DNA of 64,000 nucleotides from an uncultured Marinobacter sp. GTDB taxonomy: Bacteria > Pseudomonadota > Gammaproteobacteria > Pseudomonadales > Oleiphilaceae. Positions 10,223-20,355 of this stretch are shown here, one piece after another. The notes beneath the pieces are model-generated. The model worked only from the letters and a program-made list of their open reading frames with translations, was not told the origin of the DNA and ran no database searches. The stretch is from positions 124,001 through 188,000 of the forward strand of contig NZ_CAMYMK010000011.1 in NCBI RefSeq assembly GCF_947259545.1, given 5' to 3'. The position numbers and the translations under genes are program-made. How positions within the stretch are numbered: the stretch's first letter is position 1; every line of letters starts with the position of its first letter.

Positions 10223-10988
10223 TCCCCGCTCCCTGGCCGGCCGGCGAATCCTGATTTGCCGGCCGGAGCCCGAAGCCTCCCGGCTGGCCCAGTGCTTCCG
10301 CGAAGCCGGTGCCGATGTCCGGGTACTGCCGTTAATCGGGCGGGAACCTTTACCGGAAACCCCGGAAACCCGCACCCTCATCCAGAATCTCGATCACTAC
10401 TCCCACGTTATCGCTGTGAGCCCCTATGCCGCCTCCCTGTTCATGGCGCTGGCCGACAACTGGTGGCCCCAGCTTCCCATGGGGATTCGCTGGTACGGCG
10501 TGGGTCGGGGTACCGCAGCGGTGCTGGCCCGCCACGGTCTCAGCCCCCGCATGCCAAGTAATGGCTGGACCAGCGAGGCACTGCTGGCACTGCCCTCGCT
10601 ACAACGAATCAGCGAAGAAAGGGTCCTGCTGGTGCGGGGCGAGGAAGGGCGAGAACTGATCCACCAGACGCTCAGTGATCGGGGTGCCAGAGTTGACGTA
10701 TTACCCTTGTATCGGCGGTATCAGCCACACCACGATGCCACCACACTGGACAAAGCCCTGCTATGCTTCTTACCGGAGGCTGTGATCACGCTGTCAGGGG
10801 AGACATTGAACAATCTCATCGCACTGAGTAAGAATACCGGCCATAATCTGAATAAAACATTGCTGGTGGTCCCTGCCAGCCGGGTCGCTGAACAGGCCCG
10901 TCAGGCCGGGCTGAACAGAACCTGTATACCGGAAAGCCTTGCCGACAACGACATCGTGGCAACCGTCGCAGAAGAACTCGACGGCTGA
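10203..10988 (+). CDS. hemD: uroporphyrinogen-III synthase
   Basis: Closes and isomerises hydroxymethylbilane to uroporphyrinogen III. I use the ATG at 10203 (261 residues), inside the end of hemC, because conserved-looking protein ([18 protein letters not shown]) begins just after it; the longer open frame back to 10080 lies inside hemC. HemD proteins have few invariant residues. The call rests on length, the two-domain layout with [11 protein letters not shown] near residues 195-205, the ending VATVAEEL, and its place between hemC and hemX. Confidence 0.92.
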   Translation: MATRQPDPRSLAGRRILICRPEPEASRLAQCFREAGADVRVLPLIGREPLPETPETRTLIQNLDHYSHVIAVSPYAASLFMALADNWWPQLPMGIRWYGVGRGTAAVLARHGLSPRMPSNGWTSEALLALPSLQRISEERVLLVRGEEGRELIHQTLSDRGARVDVLPLYRRYQPHHDATTLDKALLCFLPEAVITLSGETLNNLIALSKNTGHNLNKTLLVVPASRVAEQARQAGLNRTCIPESLADNDIVATVAEELDG

Positions 10989-11021
10989 GGGTTGCCCCGT
11001 AAATACCAAGTAAGGATGCCT

Positions 11022-12131
11022 GTGACTGAATCAAATACACAACTGCCTGCCGCCATCCCTCAGGATAAGCCCGCTCAGAAGAAGCTCTGGCCCCTGTGGC
11101 TGATATCACTGATTGCCCTTGCCCTGATCATCGCACTCGCCCTCTGGAGCTGGCAGCAATGGAATGACGGCCAGGCATTGCAGCAGAGGCTGGAGAATTT
11201 GAGTAGCGACGTGTCCCGGCTCGACAGCCAGTATGGCGCACGGGGCAGCGAACAGAGCCAGAGGATCCAGGCACTGGAAGACAAGCTGGCCGATCAGCGG
11301 GAGCTGCTTGCGACTCAGCAGCGCCAGATTGATCATAACGCCAGGGAACTGCTGGAAGCCGGTAACCGCACCCGTACCGACTGGCTGCTGGCCGAAGCCG
11401 AATACCTGCTGAGGGTTGCCAACCAGAGACTGCTTATCGAAAAAGACATCCGGGGCGCGCTGGCGGCACTGGAAGCCGGCGACGATGTGCTCAAGGAATC
11501 AGACGACATCGGCGTCTACCCGGTACGGCAGCAACTGGCCAAAGAAATCCTCGCCCTCAAGGGCATCGCCGATGTGGATCGCACTGGCCTCTACCTGACC
11601 CTGGAAGCCGCCATCGACAGCGTTAACCGACTGACAGACGATGCTCTGGTCAATGAACGGGCGCCAGGATTTGTCACCACTGCAGATGCAGCCCTTGGCG
11701 ACAATCGCGAAGGCGAACCCGGCCTGCTCAGCCAGGGCTGGACCAAGGTCAAGAACACGCTGGCGAACGTGGTTGTCGTTCGCCGCCTGGACGAGCCCGT
11801 CAAGCCCCTGCTCTCTCCCGATCAGAGCGCCTACGCCCGCCTCAACCTGCAACTGATGCTGGAGGAAGCGGAGATGGCCGTACTTCGGGGCCACCAGGAG
11901 CTCTACGACCGCGCACTAACCAAAGCCGGTAACGCTATTACCGACTGGTACGACAACACCAACCCGCAGGTAGCTGCGCTCACCCAGACCCTGGGCGAAC
12001 TTCAGGCCCGGAACATCGACCCGCAGCTGCCAGACATCAGCCGTTCACTGGAGCTGCTGAAAGCCCGGCTGGAAGGACGCCAGAGCACGCTCCCCAACGC
12101 CGCCGATGAGGAAGAGGAGAGCGAATCATGA
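11022..12131 (+). CDS. hemX: HemX-family inner-membrane protein
   Basis: Single-pass membrane protein of the HemX (formerly annotated uroporphyrin-III C-methyltransferase) family. It accompanies hemC/hemD in many gammaproteobacteria and its exact role is unsettled. I prefer the GTG at 11022 (369 residues): AAGGA lies 5-6 nt before it, while the open frame from TTG at 10992 has no good ribosome-binding site. A membrane helix rich in Leu/Ile/Ala (about residues 24-44) is followed by a coiled coil (about 50-110) and a conserved periplasmic domain with RTDWLLAEAEYLLRVANQRL. The acidic tail ends EEEESES. It overlaps hemY by 4 nt. Confidence 0.9.
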   Translation: MTESNTQLPAAIPQDKPAQKKLWPLWLISLIALALIIALALWSWQQWNDGQALQQRLENLSSDVSRLDSQYGARGSEQSQRIQALEDKLADQRELLATQQRQIDHNARELLEAGNRTRTDWLLAEAEYLLRVANQRLLIEKDIRGALAALEAGDDVLKESDDIGVYPVRQQLAKEILALKGIADVDRTGLYLTLEAAIDSVNRLTDDALVNERAPGFVTTADAALGDNREGEPGLLSQGWTKVKNTLANVVVVRRLDEPVKPLLSPDQSAYARLNLQLMLEEAEMAVLRGHQELYDRALTKAGNAITDWYDNTNPQVAALTQTLGELQARNIDPQLPDISRSLELLKARLEGRQSTLPNAADEEEESES

Positions 12132-13366
12132 TTCGCCTCCTGCTGATCGTACTTGTTGCACTGCTGATCGGTACCGCCCTGTCCATGGGGCTCGAATACG
12201 ACCTTGGCTATATCCGCATCAGCCTGGGGCATTACCTGATCGAGACCAATTTCTGGGTTGGGCTGGCCCTGCTCGTGGCGCTGGTGGTGCTTTCGGTACT
12301 CACCATCAATCTGATACGCCGTTTCCGCCAGGGGACAGGCCTGATGGCTGGCTGGCTTGCCCGCGGCAACCAGCGACGGGCCCGTCGCCGCACCACCCAG
12401 GGACTGCTGGCGCTGGCCGAGGGCAACTGGCCCCGGGCCCGCAAGCTGCTGACATCCTCCGCCAATCATGCCGACACCCCGCTGATCAACTATCTGGCGG
12501 CGGCACAGGCCGCGTTCGAGTCGGGCGACCATGACGCCGTCGATGAGCTGCTGCGGGCAGCATTCGAAAGCACCCCGGGTTCAGACATGGCCGTGGGAAT
12601 TACCCAGGCCCAACTGCAACTGGCGGGCAACCGGCTTGAGCAGGCACTCGCGACCCTGGTCCGTCTCCGCAAACAGGCGCCGAATCACCCCTTCGTGCTG
12701 AAACTGCTGAAAAACACCTACCTGCGACTGGAGGACTGGCGCGAACTGTCAAAGCTGCTGCCGGAAATGCGCAAGCGCAACCTCCTCGCCTCGGACGAAG
12801 TGGAAACACTGGAACGCAGGGTCTGGCAAAACCTGCTGCAACGGGCCGCGGAAGACTGCCGCCGCCAGACCGGCGCGGACTCGGCATCACTCGAACCCCT
12901 GACCCGGCTGTGGGACGAGTTACCCGGCGTGCTGCGTCGGGATGAGCACACCATTCGCGAATACGCCCGCCTGCTTGCCGCCCTCGGTGACGAGGCCCAG
13001 TCGGAGACTCTTCTGAGGAAGGTGCTGCGCAATCACTGGAGTGACGAACTGATCAACCTGTACGGTCGCGTGAAGGGCAAAAAGCCCGACGAACAGCTGC
13101 TAATCGCCGAACAGTGGCTGAAAGACCGGCCCAACAACGCCGAGCTGCTGCTGGCACTGGGGCGCCTGAGCCTGAGAAACGAACTGTGGGGCAAAGCCAG
13201 GGAGTATTTCGAGACCAGTCTGCATTTGCGCCGCAGTCGCGAGACCCTGGCGGAACTGAGCCGGCTCAATGCCCATATGGGCGAAGAGGACACCAGTGTG
13301 AAGCTGTTGATGCAGGGGCTGCTGAAGGACAACGAATTGCCCGATCTGCCGATGCCGAAGGCCTGA
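12128..13366 (+). CDS. hemY: HemY-family membrane protein with TPR repeats
   Basis: A 412-residue protein of the gammaproteobacterial HemY type, distinct from protoporphyrinogen oxidase of the same name. Two N-terminal membrane helices (about residues 3-22 and 38-62) precede the HemY_N region with ARGNQRRARRRTTQGLLALAEGNW. TPR-like helical repeats run to the C-terminus (for example PNNAELLLALGRLSLRNELW). A scaffold role in protoheme synthesis is proposed for the family and unproven here. It is the last gene of the hem cluster and nearly abuts the convergent ferredoxin reductase, 2 nt between stops. Confidence 0.9.
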   Translation: MIRLLLIVLVALLIGTALSMGLEYDLGYIRISLGHYLIETNFWVGLALLVALVVLSVLTINLIRRFRQGTGLMAGWLARGNQRRARRRTTQGLLALAEGNWPRARKLLTSSANHADTPLINYLAAAQAAFESGDHDAVDELLRAAFESTPGSDMAVGITQAQLQLAGNRLEQALATLVRLRKQAPNHPFVLKLLKNTYLRLEDWRELSKLLPEMRKRNLLASDEVETLERRVWQNLLQRAAEDCRRQTGADSASLEPLTRLWDELPGVLRRDEHTIREYARLLAALGDEAQSETLLRKVLRNHWSDELINLYGRVKGKKPDEQLLIAEQWLKDRPNNAELLLALGRLSLRNELWGKAREYFETSLHLRRSRETLAELSRLNAHMGEEDTSVKLLMQGLLKDNELPDLPMPKA

Positions 13367-13368
13367 CA

Positions 13369-14361
13369 TCAGGCCCTCGGCGCGTACTCCAAGACATCGG
13401 AGAAAAACGCCGCTTCCGGCAAACCCGCTTCAATCAGCGCGTCCATTAGCGTATACACCATCGTCGGTGACCCGCTGGCATGCACTTCCACGTTCTTCCA
13501 GTCCATGCCCGACGCGAGAACCGCCCGCACCAGCTGGTCGTGATGGCCGGCCCAATCGTTATCCTCGTCATCGCCCACTACGGGAAGAAACGTAAACGGC
13601 GGCCACTCCTGCTCCCATTTCTGGGCCAGACCGCGCAGGTACATGTCTTCGTGGCGGCGCACGCCCCAGTAGAGCTTGACCGGTTGCCCGTAGCTGGTGG
13701 TCCTGAGATAGTCCACCAGACTTTTCATCTGGGCAAACCCGGTGCCGGCCGCTACCAGCAGCAACGGTTTCTCCGGAGCCGCTGCCAGGCAAGCCTTACC
13801 GTGGGGAAGTTCCACCGTGACATCGTTACCCGAGGTCAGCGCCTCAATCACCTTTTGCGCCGACACCCAGTCCGGCGAGGCCTGGATATGCAGCTCAATG
13901 TTCGCTTCGGACGGGCTGCTGGCGATGGAGAAGTAGCAGGGCTCGGCATCCGGCAGATTCACGGACAGGTACTGACCGGCGTGAAATGAGAGTTCTCGAC
14001 GGCGAGGCAGCTGAAGCTCGACCCGGTAGACGTCGTGGCTGATGGAACGAACGTCCACCACCTTTGCCTGGTACTTGCGAGGCTGATTGGTTCCTGCTGC
14101 CATAACGGCGTTAATCTCCAGTTCCAGGTCCCCGAGCGCGAGGGTTCTGCACATCATCAGTCGCTCGTTGACCGTAATCGTCTGTTGGTTGCGGGTGTTC
14201 AGTGCGCTGCCAGCCAGTAGCCGGGCTTCGCAGATTTCACACACCCCATTGCGGCAGGCGGCGGGCACGGCAATGCCCGCATCGGCTGCGGCATCGAGCA
14301 AGTTTGTCTCCGGACTGACCGAATAGACCAGTCCGGACGGTTTCAGGACAACCCGATACAC
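13369..14361 (-). CDS. 2Fe-2S ferredoxin-NAD(P)H flavin reductase next to ubiD
   Basis: An electron-transfer flavoprotein of about 330 residues. The N-terminal plant-type 2Fe-2S domain has Cys36, Cys41, Cys44 and Cys71 (Cx4Cx2C...C). It is followed by an FAD domain with CYFSIASSP and an NAD(P)-binding domain with LLVAAGTGFAQMKSLV. I place the start at the GTG at 14361: AGGA lies 8 nt before it and it falls just after the ubiD stop. The longer frame to 14427 would overlap ubiD. Similar genes beside ubiD are often called CDP-6-deoxy-delta-3,4-glucoseen reductase-like or Fre-like. Its electron acceptor is unknown; a link to ubiquinone or flavin chemistry is suggested only by the neighbour. Confidence 0.88.
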   Translation of the reverse strand: MYRVVLKPSGLVYSVSPETNLLDAAADAGIAVPAACRNGVCEICEARLLAGSALNTRNQQTITVNERLMMCRTLALGDLELEINAVMAAGTNQPRKYQAKVVDVRSISHDVYRVELQLPRRRELSFHAGQYLSVNLPDAEPCYFSIASSPSEANIELHIQASPDWVSAQKVIEALTSGNDVTVELPHGKACLAAAPEKPLLLVAAGTGFAQMKSLVDYLRTTSYGQPVKLYWGVRRHEDMYLRGLAQKWEQEWPPFTFLPVVGDDEDNDWAGHHDQLVRAVLASGMDWKNVEVHASGSPTMVYTLMDALIEAGLPEAAFFSDVLEYAPRA

Positions 14362-14374
14362 ATCGTTGTTCCTA

Positions 14375-15862
14375 TCACTCGGGGCGATCCGGCGCAGTTT
14401 CAATCCCCAGGCTGTCCCAGAGGTCATCCACCCGCTGTTTGACCTCGTCGGTCATGGTGATCGGCGTGCCCCACTCACGATCGGTTTCACCGGGCCACTT
14501 ATTGGTCGCATCCATGCCCATCTTCGAGCCAAGGCCGGACACCGGCGATGCGAAGTCCAGATAATCAATCGGCGTGCTCTCTACCATCGTGGTGTCACGG
14601 GCCGGGTCCATCCGGGTAGTCATCGCCCAGATAACATCCTTCCAGTCACGGGCATTCACATCATCGTCCGTGACAATCACGAACTTGGTGTACATGAACT
14701 GCCGCAAAAAGGACCATACCCCCATCATCACCCGTTTGGCATGGCCTGGGTACTGTTTCTTCATGGTCACCACTGCAAGGCGGTAGGAACAGCCTTCCGG
14801 GGGCAGATAGAAGTCCACAATCTCCGGAAACTGCTTCTGCAGAATCGGGATAAACACTTCGTTCAGTGCCACCCCGAGAATCGCCGGCTCATCGGGCGGG
14901 CGACCGGTGTAGGTACTGTGATAGATCGGATCCTTGCGGTGGGTAATCCGCTCCACGGTAAACACCGGGAACTGGTCCACTTCGTTATAGTAGCCGGTGT
15001 GATCCCCGAACGGCCCTTCCGGCGCCATGTCGTCCGGATAGATAAACCCTTCCAGCACGATCTCGGCACTGGCCGGCACCTGCAGGTCACTGAGACCACA
15101 CTTGACCAGCTCGGTGCGGCTGCCCCGCAACAGGCCCGCAAAGGCGTATTCGGACAGGCTATCGGGCACCGGGGTCACAGCGCCCAGAATGGTGGCCGGA
15201 TCGGCGCCCAGCGCAACCGCCACAGGATAGGGCTGGCCCGGATTGGCTTTCTGGAACTCCTGAAAGTCCAGCGCCCCACCGCGATGACTGAGCCAACGCA
15301 TAATCAGCCGGTTACGACCAATCACCTGCTGACGGTAGATCCCAAGATTCTGGCGCTCCTTATGGGGGCCACGGGTGATCACCAGCGGCCAGGTCACCAA
15401 CGGACCGGCATCCCCGGGCCAGCAGTGCTGAACCGGAATCTGGTAAAGGTCCACCTGATCCTTCTCGACCACCACATCCTGACAGGGCGCGGAACGCAGC
15501 ACCTTGGGACTCATACGCATGACCTGCCGGAACAACGGCAGTTTTTCAATGGCGTCCTTGAATCCCTTGGGAGGATCCGGCTCCTTCAGAAAGGCCAGAA
15601 GTTTGCCAATCTCCCTAAGCGCGGTGACATCGTCCTGCCCCATGCCCAACGCCACCCGCTTCGGCGTGCCAAACAGGTTGGCCAGCACCGGCATGTCGTA
15701 ACCTTTCGGGTTTTCGAACAACAACGCCGGACCGCCCGCCCGCAGGGTGCGGTCACAGATTTCAGTCATTTCCAGATGGGGATCAACTTCAACGCTGATG
15801 CGTTTTAGCTCGCCCAGCTTTTCCAGCTGACCGATAAAATCTCTAAGATCGTTGTATTTCAT
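14375..15862 (-). CDS. ubiD: 3-octaprenyl-4-hydroxybenzoate decarboxylase (prenylated-FMN dependent)
   Basis: Decarboxylates 3-polyprenyl-4-hydroxybenzoate in ubiquinone synthesis, using prenylated FMN supplied by UbiX. Start chosen at the ATG at 15862 (495 residues, close to E. coli's 497), with GGAG just upstream and the family opening [10 protein letters not shown]. The frame is open to 16012, but that stretch covers a palindromic repeat. Family signatures include [19 protein letters not shown] and [11 protein letters not shown], which carries the E-x-P-x-G-D core. It is followed 13 nt later by a ferredoxin reductase and lies downstream of rho on the same strand, an arrangement also seen in pseudomonads. 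Confidence 0.96.
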   Translation of the reverse strand: MKYNDLRDFIGQLEKLGELKRISVEVDPHLEMTEICDRTLRAGGPALLFENPKGYDMPVLANLFGTPKRVALGMGQDDVTALREIGKLLAFLKEPDPPKGFKDAIEKLPLFRQVMRMSPKVLRSAPCQDVVVEKDQVDLYQIPVQHCWPGDAGPLVTWPLVITRGPHKERQNLGIYRQQVIGRNRLIMRWLSHRGGALDFQEFQKANPGQPYPVAVALGADPATILGAVTPVPDSLSEYAFAGLLRGSRTELVKCGLSDLQVPASAEIVLEGFIYPDDMAPEGPFGDHTGYYNEVDQFPVFTVERITHRKDPIYHSTYTGRPPDEPAILGVALNEVFIPILQKQFPEIVDFYLPPEGCSYRLAVVTMKKQYPGHAKRVMMGVWSFLRQFMYTKFVIVTDDDVNARDWKDVIWAMTTRMDPARDTTMVESTPIDYLDFASPVSGLGSKMGMDATNKWPGETDREWGTPITMTDEVKQRVDDLWDSLGIETAPDRPE

Positions 15863-15933
15863 TCGGTGCTCCGTTCGCGCTTCTGATACTACGGAGGTAA
15901 GCTCCTGGCGGACTATTATTCGGAGGCCGGAAC

Positions 15934-16010
15934 GAGGTGTGGGACAGGCGGGGCCAAAACATTCAAGGAAACCACGTTTCCCCGTTTTGGCCCCGCCTGT
16001 CCCACACCTC
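15934..16010. repeat. 27-bp perfect inverted repeat with nested hairpin
   Basis: Arms at 15934-15960 and 15984-16010 are perfect reverse complements (27 bp), beginning GAGGTGTGGG and ending CCCACACCTC. The 23-nt loop holds a second perfect hairpin (GGAAAC-CAC-GTTTCC, about 15967-15981), so the whole forms a long stem topped by a small one. It lies between rho (upstream on the minus strand) and ubiD. The likely effect is transcription termination or RNA stabilisation between the two. There is no T-tract, so it is not a textbook intrinsic terminator. Its loop differs from the two core-sharing elements at 20250 and 45210. Confidence 0.8.
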
Positions 16011-16065
16011 ATCCCTCAAGCTTAAAGGACTACACCGGGCAATGGTGTGAGCCTTAAGACCGTAA

Positions 16066-17328
<1,263 letters not shown>

Positions 17329-17694
17329 AGGTTGTTAGATTTTCGGAATGGAAGTAAACGAATATTGGAATGACAGGAATGCCCCTGAACGAGTTGGTCG
17401 GATGCTAGTTGAACTTGGTGCTGGCCAGATGGAGCAACCGGTATAGATGAAAGCCGGAAAAGTACTGAAGCCAGAGACAGGAAGAACAACCGTTCGCCGG
17501 GCAACAGGGATAATCGACCACCTGACCCGTGTATGTCAAGTGATGCTGACCAAATTTACGCCAATTGCCATGCCCGGAACGGAAAAATACCACCTTAATC
17601 ACCCTTCTCCCTCTGAAGGAATACCCCCCTTCCATTCACCTGCTGCTCCGGGGATACTGGCCACAATCAGTGATTTAACCTGCGGAGTAACACC
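17329..17694. other. 366-nt divergent gap between rho and moaB
   Basis: Holds the rho leader (minus strand) and the moaB upstream region (plus strand). I see C-rich runs on both strands near 17590-17650, which could serve as rut-like sequence for rho autoregulation, and GGAG just before the moaB start. No clear sigma-70 promoter, FNR palindrome, tRNA or terminator was recognised. A molybdenum-cofactor riboswitch upstream of moaB was considered, but its fold could not be established by eye. Confidence 0.5.
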
Positions 17695-18267
17695 ATGAGC
17701 AGCGAGAAAACCAGCGAACTCAAACCCCTGAACATTGCCATCCTGACAGTATCCGATACCCGTGGTGCCAATGAGGATACGTCCGGCCAGTTTCTGGAGG
17801 ACTGCGTTGTTGAGGCAGGACACCAATTGATCGCGCGCCGCATTCTCCCGGACGATGTCTATCTGGTTCGTGCGCTGATGTCCGGCTGGATTGCCGACCC
17901 GGAGGTGCATGCCATTATCATTACCGGCGGGACCGGTTTCCATGAACGCGACAGCACCCCCGAAGCCGTGATGCCATTACTGGACAAGACCATAGATGGC
18001 TTTGGCGAGGAGTTCCGCCGGCTGTCGGCGGCGGAGATCGGCACCTCTACCATTCAGTCCCGCGCCTTTGGCGGACTGGCCAACCATACGGTCATTTTCT
18101 GCCTGCCCGGATCGACCGGCGCTTGTCGCACCGGCTGGAACGGCATCCTGAGCACCCAACTGGACAGTCGTCACGGCCCCTGCAACTTCTCGGCACTGAC
18201 CCTGCGCAAACCGGACCGCCCTCATCATCGGCTGCATGAAAAAATTGGCGAGCGGGGGCAACGATAA
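17695..18267 (+). CDS. moaB: molybdenum cofactor protein MoaB (molybdopterin adenylyltransferase fold)
   Basis: A 190-residue MogA/MoaB-family protein that acts in adenylylating molybdopterin before molybdenum insertion. Family motifs are [13 protein letters not shown] near the N-terminus, [13 protein letters not shown] (the MPT-binding TGGTG) near residues 94-106, and [14 protein letters not shown] near 140-153. It is the first gene of moaB-moeA-moaD-moaE, 2 nt before moeA. MogA is the other possibility; the [12 protein letters not shown] stretch favours MoaB. Confidence 0.93.
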   Translation: MSSEKTSELKPLNIAILTVSDTRGANEDTSGQFLEDCVVEAGHQLIARRILPDDVYLVRALMSGWIADPEVHAIIITGGTGFHERDSTPEAVMPLLDKTIDGFGEEFRRLSAAEIGTSTIQSRAFGGLANHTVIFCLPGSTGACRTGWNGILSTQLDSRHGPCNFSALTLRKPDRPHHRLHEKIGERGQR

Positions 18268-18269
18268 CT

Positions 18270-19484
18270 ATGGCGGTTCAACACTTAACGCCAGTCGAAG
18301 ACGCGATTTCGCAAATATTGGACCAGGCAACGGCGCTGACCGGATCGGAACCCGTACCGTTGGCCGATAGCCTTGGCAGGGTGCTGGCAGACGATCACTA
18401 CGTGCCGGCGGATGTGCCGCCCGCAGACAACAGTGCAGTGGATGGTTACGCCCTGAGAACACAGGATTTCGTGGCCGATCAGCCTTTACCGCTGTCAGCC
18501 CGTGTTCCTGCGGGGCAGGCCCCGGAGGCCATTGCCCCCGGCACCGCCGTTCGCATCTTTACCGGCTCGGAGATTCCACAGGGCGCCAACGCGGTGGTTA
18601 TGCAGGAGCGGGTGGAGGTGACCGATGCCGGCGTTGTCATTGGCGCCGATGTCAGCGACGGCCAGAACATTCGCCGCCGTGGACAGGATTTGACTCAGGG
18701 TGACCTGGCGCTGGCACGGGGCACCCGCATCCGTCCCCAGGAGATGGGGCTGCTGGCTTCCATGGGCGTCGCCCGTGTGCCGGTACTGCCCCGCCTGAAA
18801 GTGGCCATCCTGAGCACGGGCGATGAACTGGTTGAACCGGGAGTCCCTCTCAAGCCCGGACAGATCTACAACACCAACCGCTTCACCCTCCTAGGCTTGC
18901 TGGCTGAAACCGGTTGTGACGTAGTGTTGTGTGAAACGCTCCGGGACACCCGGGAAGCCACGCAGGCAACCCTGAAGCGCGCGGCCAGCGAAGCCGACCT
19001 GGTAATTACCAGCGGTGGCGTCTCGGTGGGCGAGGAAGACCACGTGCGGGCGGTACTGGAAGAATCCGGCGAGCTGTCCCTTTGGCGCATGGCCATCAAA
19101 CCGGGCAAGCCACTGGCCTTTGGTTCGATCGAGGGCACGCCGGTTCTGGGCCTTCCGGGCAACCCGGCGGCGGTGCTGGTCACTTTCCTGGTGGTGGGGA
19201 TTCCCTATATCCGCAAACGCCAGGGCGTCACGGATTATCGTGTTTCCGGTGAACAGCTGCCAGCGGCTTTCAAGGTGGACTCTGCCTCCATTCGCAAGGA
19301 GTTTGTCCGGGCGCGAAAGGAGGTCCATGGGCAGCGGGTGGAAGTGGCGGCCTACCCGAACCAGAGTTCCGGCATGCTGAGTTCCGCCTGCTGGGCTGAC
19401 GGGCTGGCGGTGGTGCCAGAGAACACAACCGTCACCCCCGGTGATATGATAACTTATTATTCCTTTGCAGAACTTCTGGGGTGA
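18270..19484 (+). CDS. moeA: molybdopterin molybdenumtransferase MoeA
   Basis: Inserts molybdate into adenylylated molybdopterin. The 404-residue length is typical. The N-terminal region has ADVPPADNSAVDGYAL, the usual MoeA substrate-loop sequence. The MoCF-binding domain has VAILSTGDELVEPG and ITSGGVSVGEEDH, followed by GLPGNPAAVLVTFL near residues 291-304. The C-terminal domain ends before the GTGA overlap with moaD. Neighbours place it in a dedicated cofactor operon. Confidence 0.97.
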   Translation: MAVQHLTPVEDAISQILDQATALTGSEPVPLADSLGRVLADDHYVPADVPPADNSAVDGYALRTQDFVADQPLPLSARVPAGQAPEAIAPGTAVRIFTGSEIPQGANAVVMQERVEVTDAGVVIGADVSDGQNIRRRGQDLTQGDLALARGTRIRPQEMGLLASMGVARVPVLPRLKVAILSTGDELVEPGVPLKPGQIYNTNRFTLLGLLAETGCDVVLCETLRDTREATQATLKRAASEADLVITSGGVSVGEEDHVRAVLEESGELSLWRMAIKPGKPLAFGSIEGTPVLGLPGNPAAVLVTFLVVGIPYIRKRQGVTDYRVSGEQLPAAFKVDSASIRKEFVRARKEVHGQRVEVAAYPNQSSGMLSSACWADGLAVVPENTTVTPGDMITYYSFAELLG

Positions 19485-19486
19485 CC

Positions 19487-19750
19487 ATGGGAAACGAAAA
19501 CACACTGACCGTTCGTTTCTTCGCCCGCCTGCGGGAGGAGCTGGCGACCGACAGCCTTACGCTGCCGGTACGCCCCGACACCTCAGCCGGCCAGGTGCTG
19601 TCTGAACTGGCAGCGAAAGGCGGACCGTGGGCTCAGCTGGATGGCAGGCAACCGGTGATGATTGCCGTTAACCAGGCGATGGCCAAACCGGAAACACGGC
19701 TCAAGGCGGGGGATGAGGTGGCTTTTTTCCCGCCGGTGACAGGAGGCTGA
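19487..19750 (+). CDS. moaD: molybdopterin synthase sulfur-carrier subunit MoaD
   Basis: A ubiquitin-like sulfur carrier of 87 residues that ends in the required Gly-Gly (FFPPVTGG), thiocarboxylated by MoeB and used by MoaE to make the dithiolene of molybdopterin. I prefer the ATG at 19487, with GGGG 5 nt before it. A GTG at 19481 overlapping the moeA stop would add two residues. moaE follows 1 nt after the stop. Confidence 0.95.
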   Translation: MGNENTLTVRFFARLREELATDSLTLPVRPDTSAGQVLSELAAKGGPWAQLDGRQPVMIAVNQAMAKPETRLKAGDEVAFFPPVTGG

Positions 19751-19751
19751 C

Positions 19752-20210
19752 ATGGATCATTCCGTCTCTGTGCAACAGGAGGATTTCGACGCTGCCACGG
19801 AGTACCAGGCGCTACGGGGCAGCGATGCTGGCACGGGTGCGATTGCGACGTTTACCGGTCTGGTGCGGGATAGTGGCGATCTGCAAGGCGTGACGGGGCT
19901 GTTTCTGGAGCATTACCCGGGGATGACGGAGCGGGTGATCGAGGATCTGATCGAGCAGGCGGCCGAGCGCTGGGATGTGCGCAAGGCCCGGGTGGTTCAT
20001 CGGGTGGGTGAGCTGGCGCTGTGCGATCAGATTGTGTTTGTGGGGGTGTGCAGTGCCCACCGGAGCGATGCCTTTGCGGCCTGCGCGTTCATTATGGATG
20101 CCTTGAAGACGTCGGCGCCGTTCTGGAAGAAGGAGATGACGGAATCCGGGGAGCACTGGGTTGAGCAGAAGGACGCTGATCTGGCTCGTAGTCAGAGTTG
20201 GGAATTGTAG
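19752..20210 (+). CDS. moaE: molybdopterin synthase catalytic subunit MoaE
   Basis: A 152-residue catalytic subunit that transfers sulfur from MoaD to precursor Z. Signatures are GAIATFTGLVRD near residues 28-39, LEHYPGMTE near 52-60, HRVGELALCDQIVFVGVCSAHR near 83-104, and APFWKKE near 121-127, which contains the catalytic lysine region. It is the last gene of the moa/moe operon and is followed by a large palindromic element before the convergent mobA. Confidence 0.96.
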   Translation: MDHSVSVQQEDFDAATEYQALRGSDAGTGAIATFTGLVRDSGDLQGVTGLFLEHYPGMTERVIEDLIEQAAERWDVRKARVVHRVGELALCDQIVFVGVCSAHRSDAFAACAFIMDALKTSAPFWKKEMTESGEHWVEQKDADLARSQSWEL

Positions 20211-20249
20211 GTTCCTGCAGGCCTCATATTGGAGTGCGTCGACCGGTAA

Positions 20250-20355
20250 CTAATGCGGGTGGGTGGTTCCGAAAAACGCTTTGAATACGTCCGTGTACGC
20301 TTGGGCTCCGCCATCCATGGCTCCGCACATTTTCGGAACCACCCACCCGCATTAG
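20250..20355. repeat. core-sharing palindromic element A (26-bp arms, 54-nt core)
   Basis: Arms at 20250-20275 and 20330-20355 are perfect 26-bp reverse complements (outer ends CTAATGCGGG / CCCGCATTAG). The 54-nt core (20276-20329) matches the core of the element at 45210 at 50 of 54 positions, although the arms share no sequence with it. Two small hairpins sit inside the core: one around TACGTCCGTGTA and GCCAT-CC-ATGGC. The element fills the gap between convergent moaE and mobA and probably terminates both. The right arm contains the mobA stop codon. Confidence 0.85.

Noticed and set aside
14366..15808. 480-codon plus-strand open frame opposite ubiD
   Set aside because: Antisense shadow; ubiD has the expected length and motifs.
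17329..17694. Molybdenum cofactor riboswitch upstream of moaB
   Set aside because: I could not identify the conserved stems by eye; a covariance-model search would be needed to decide.
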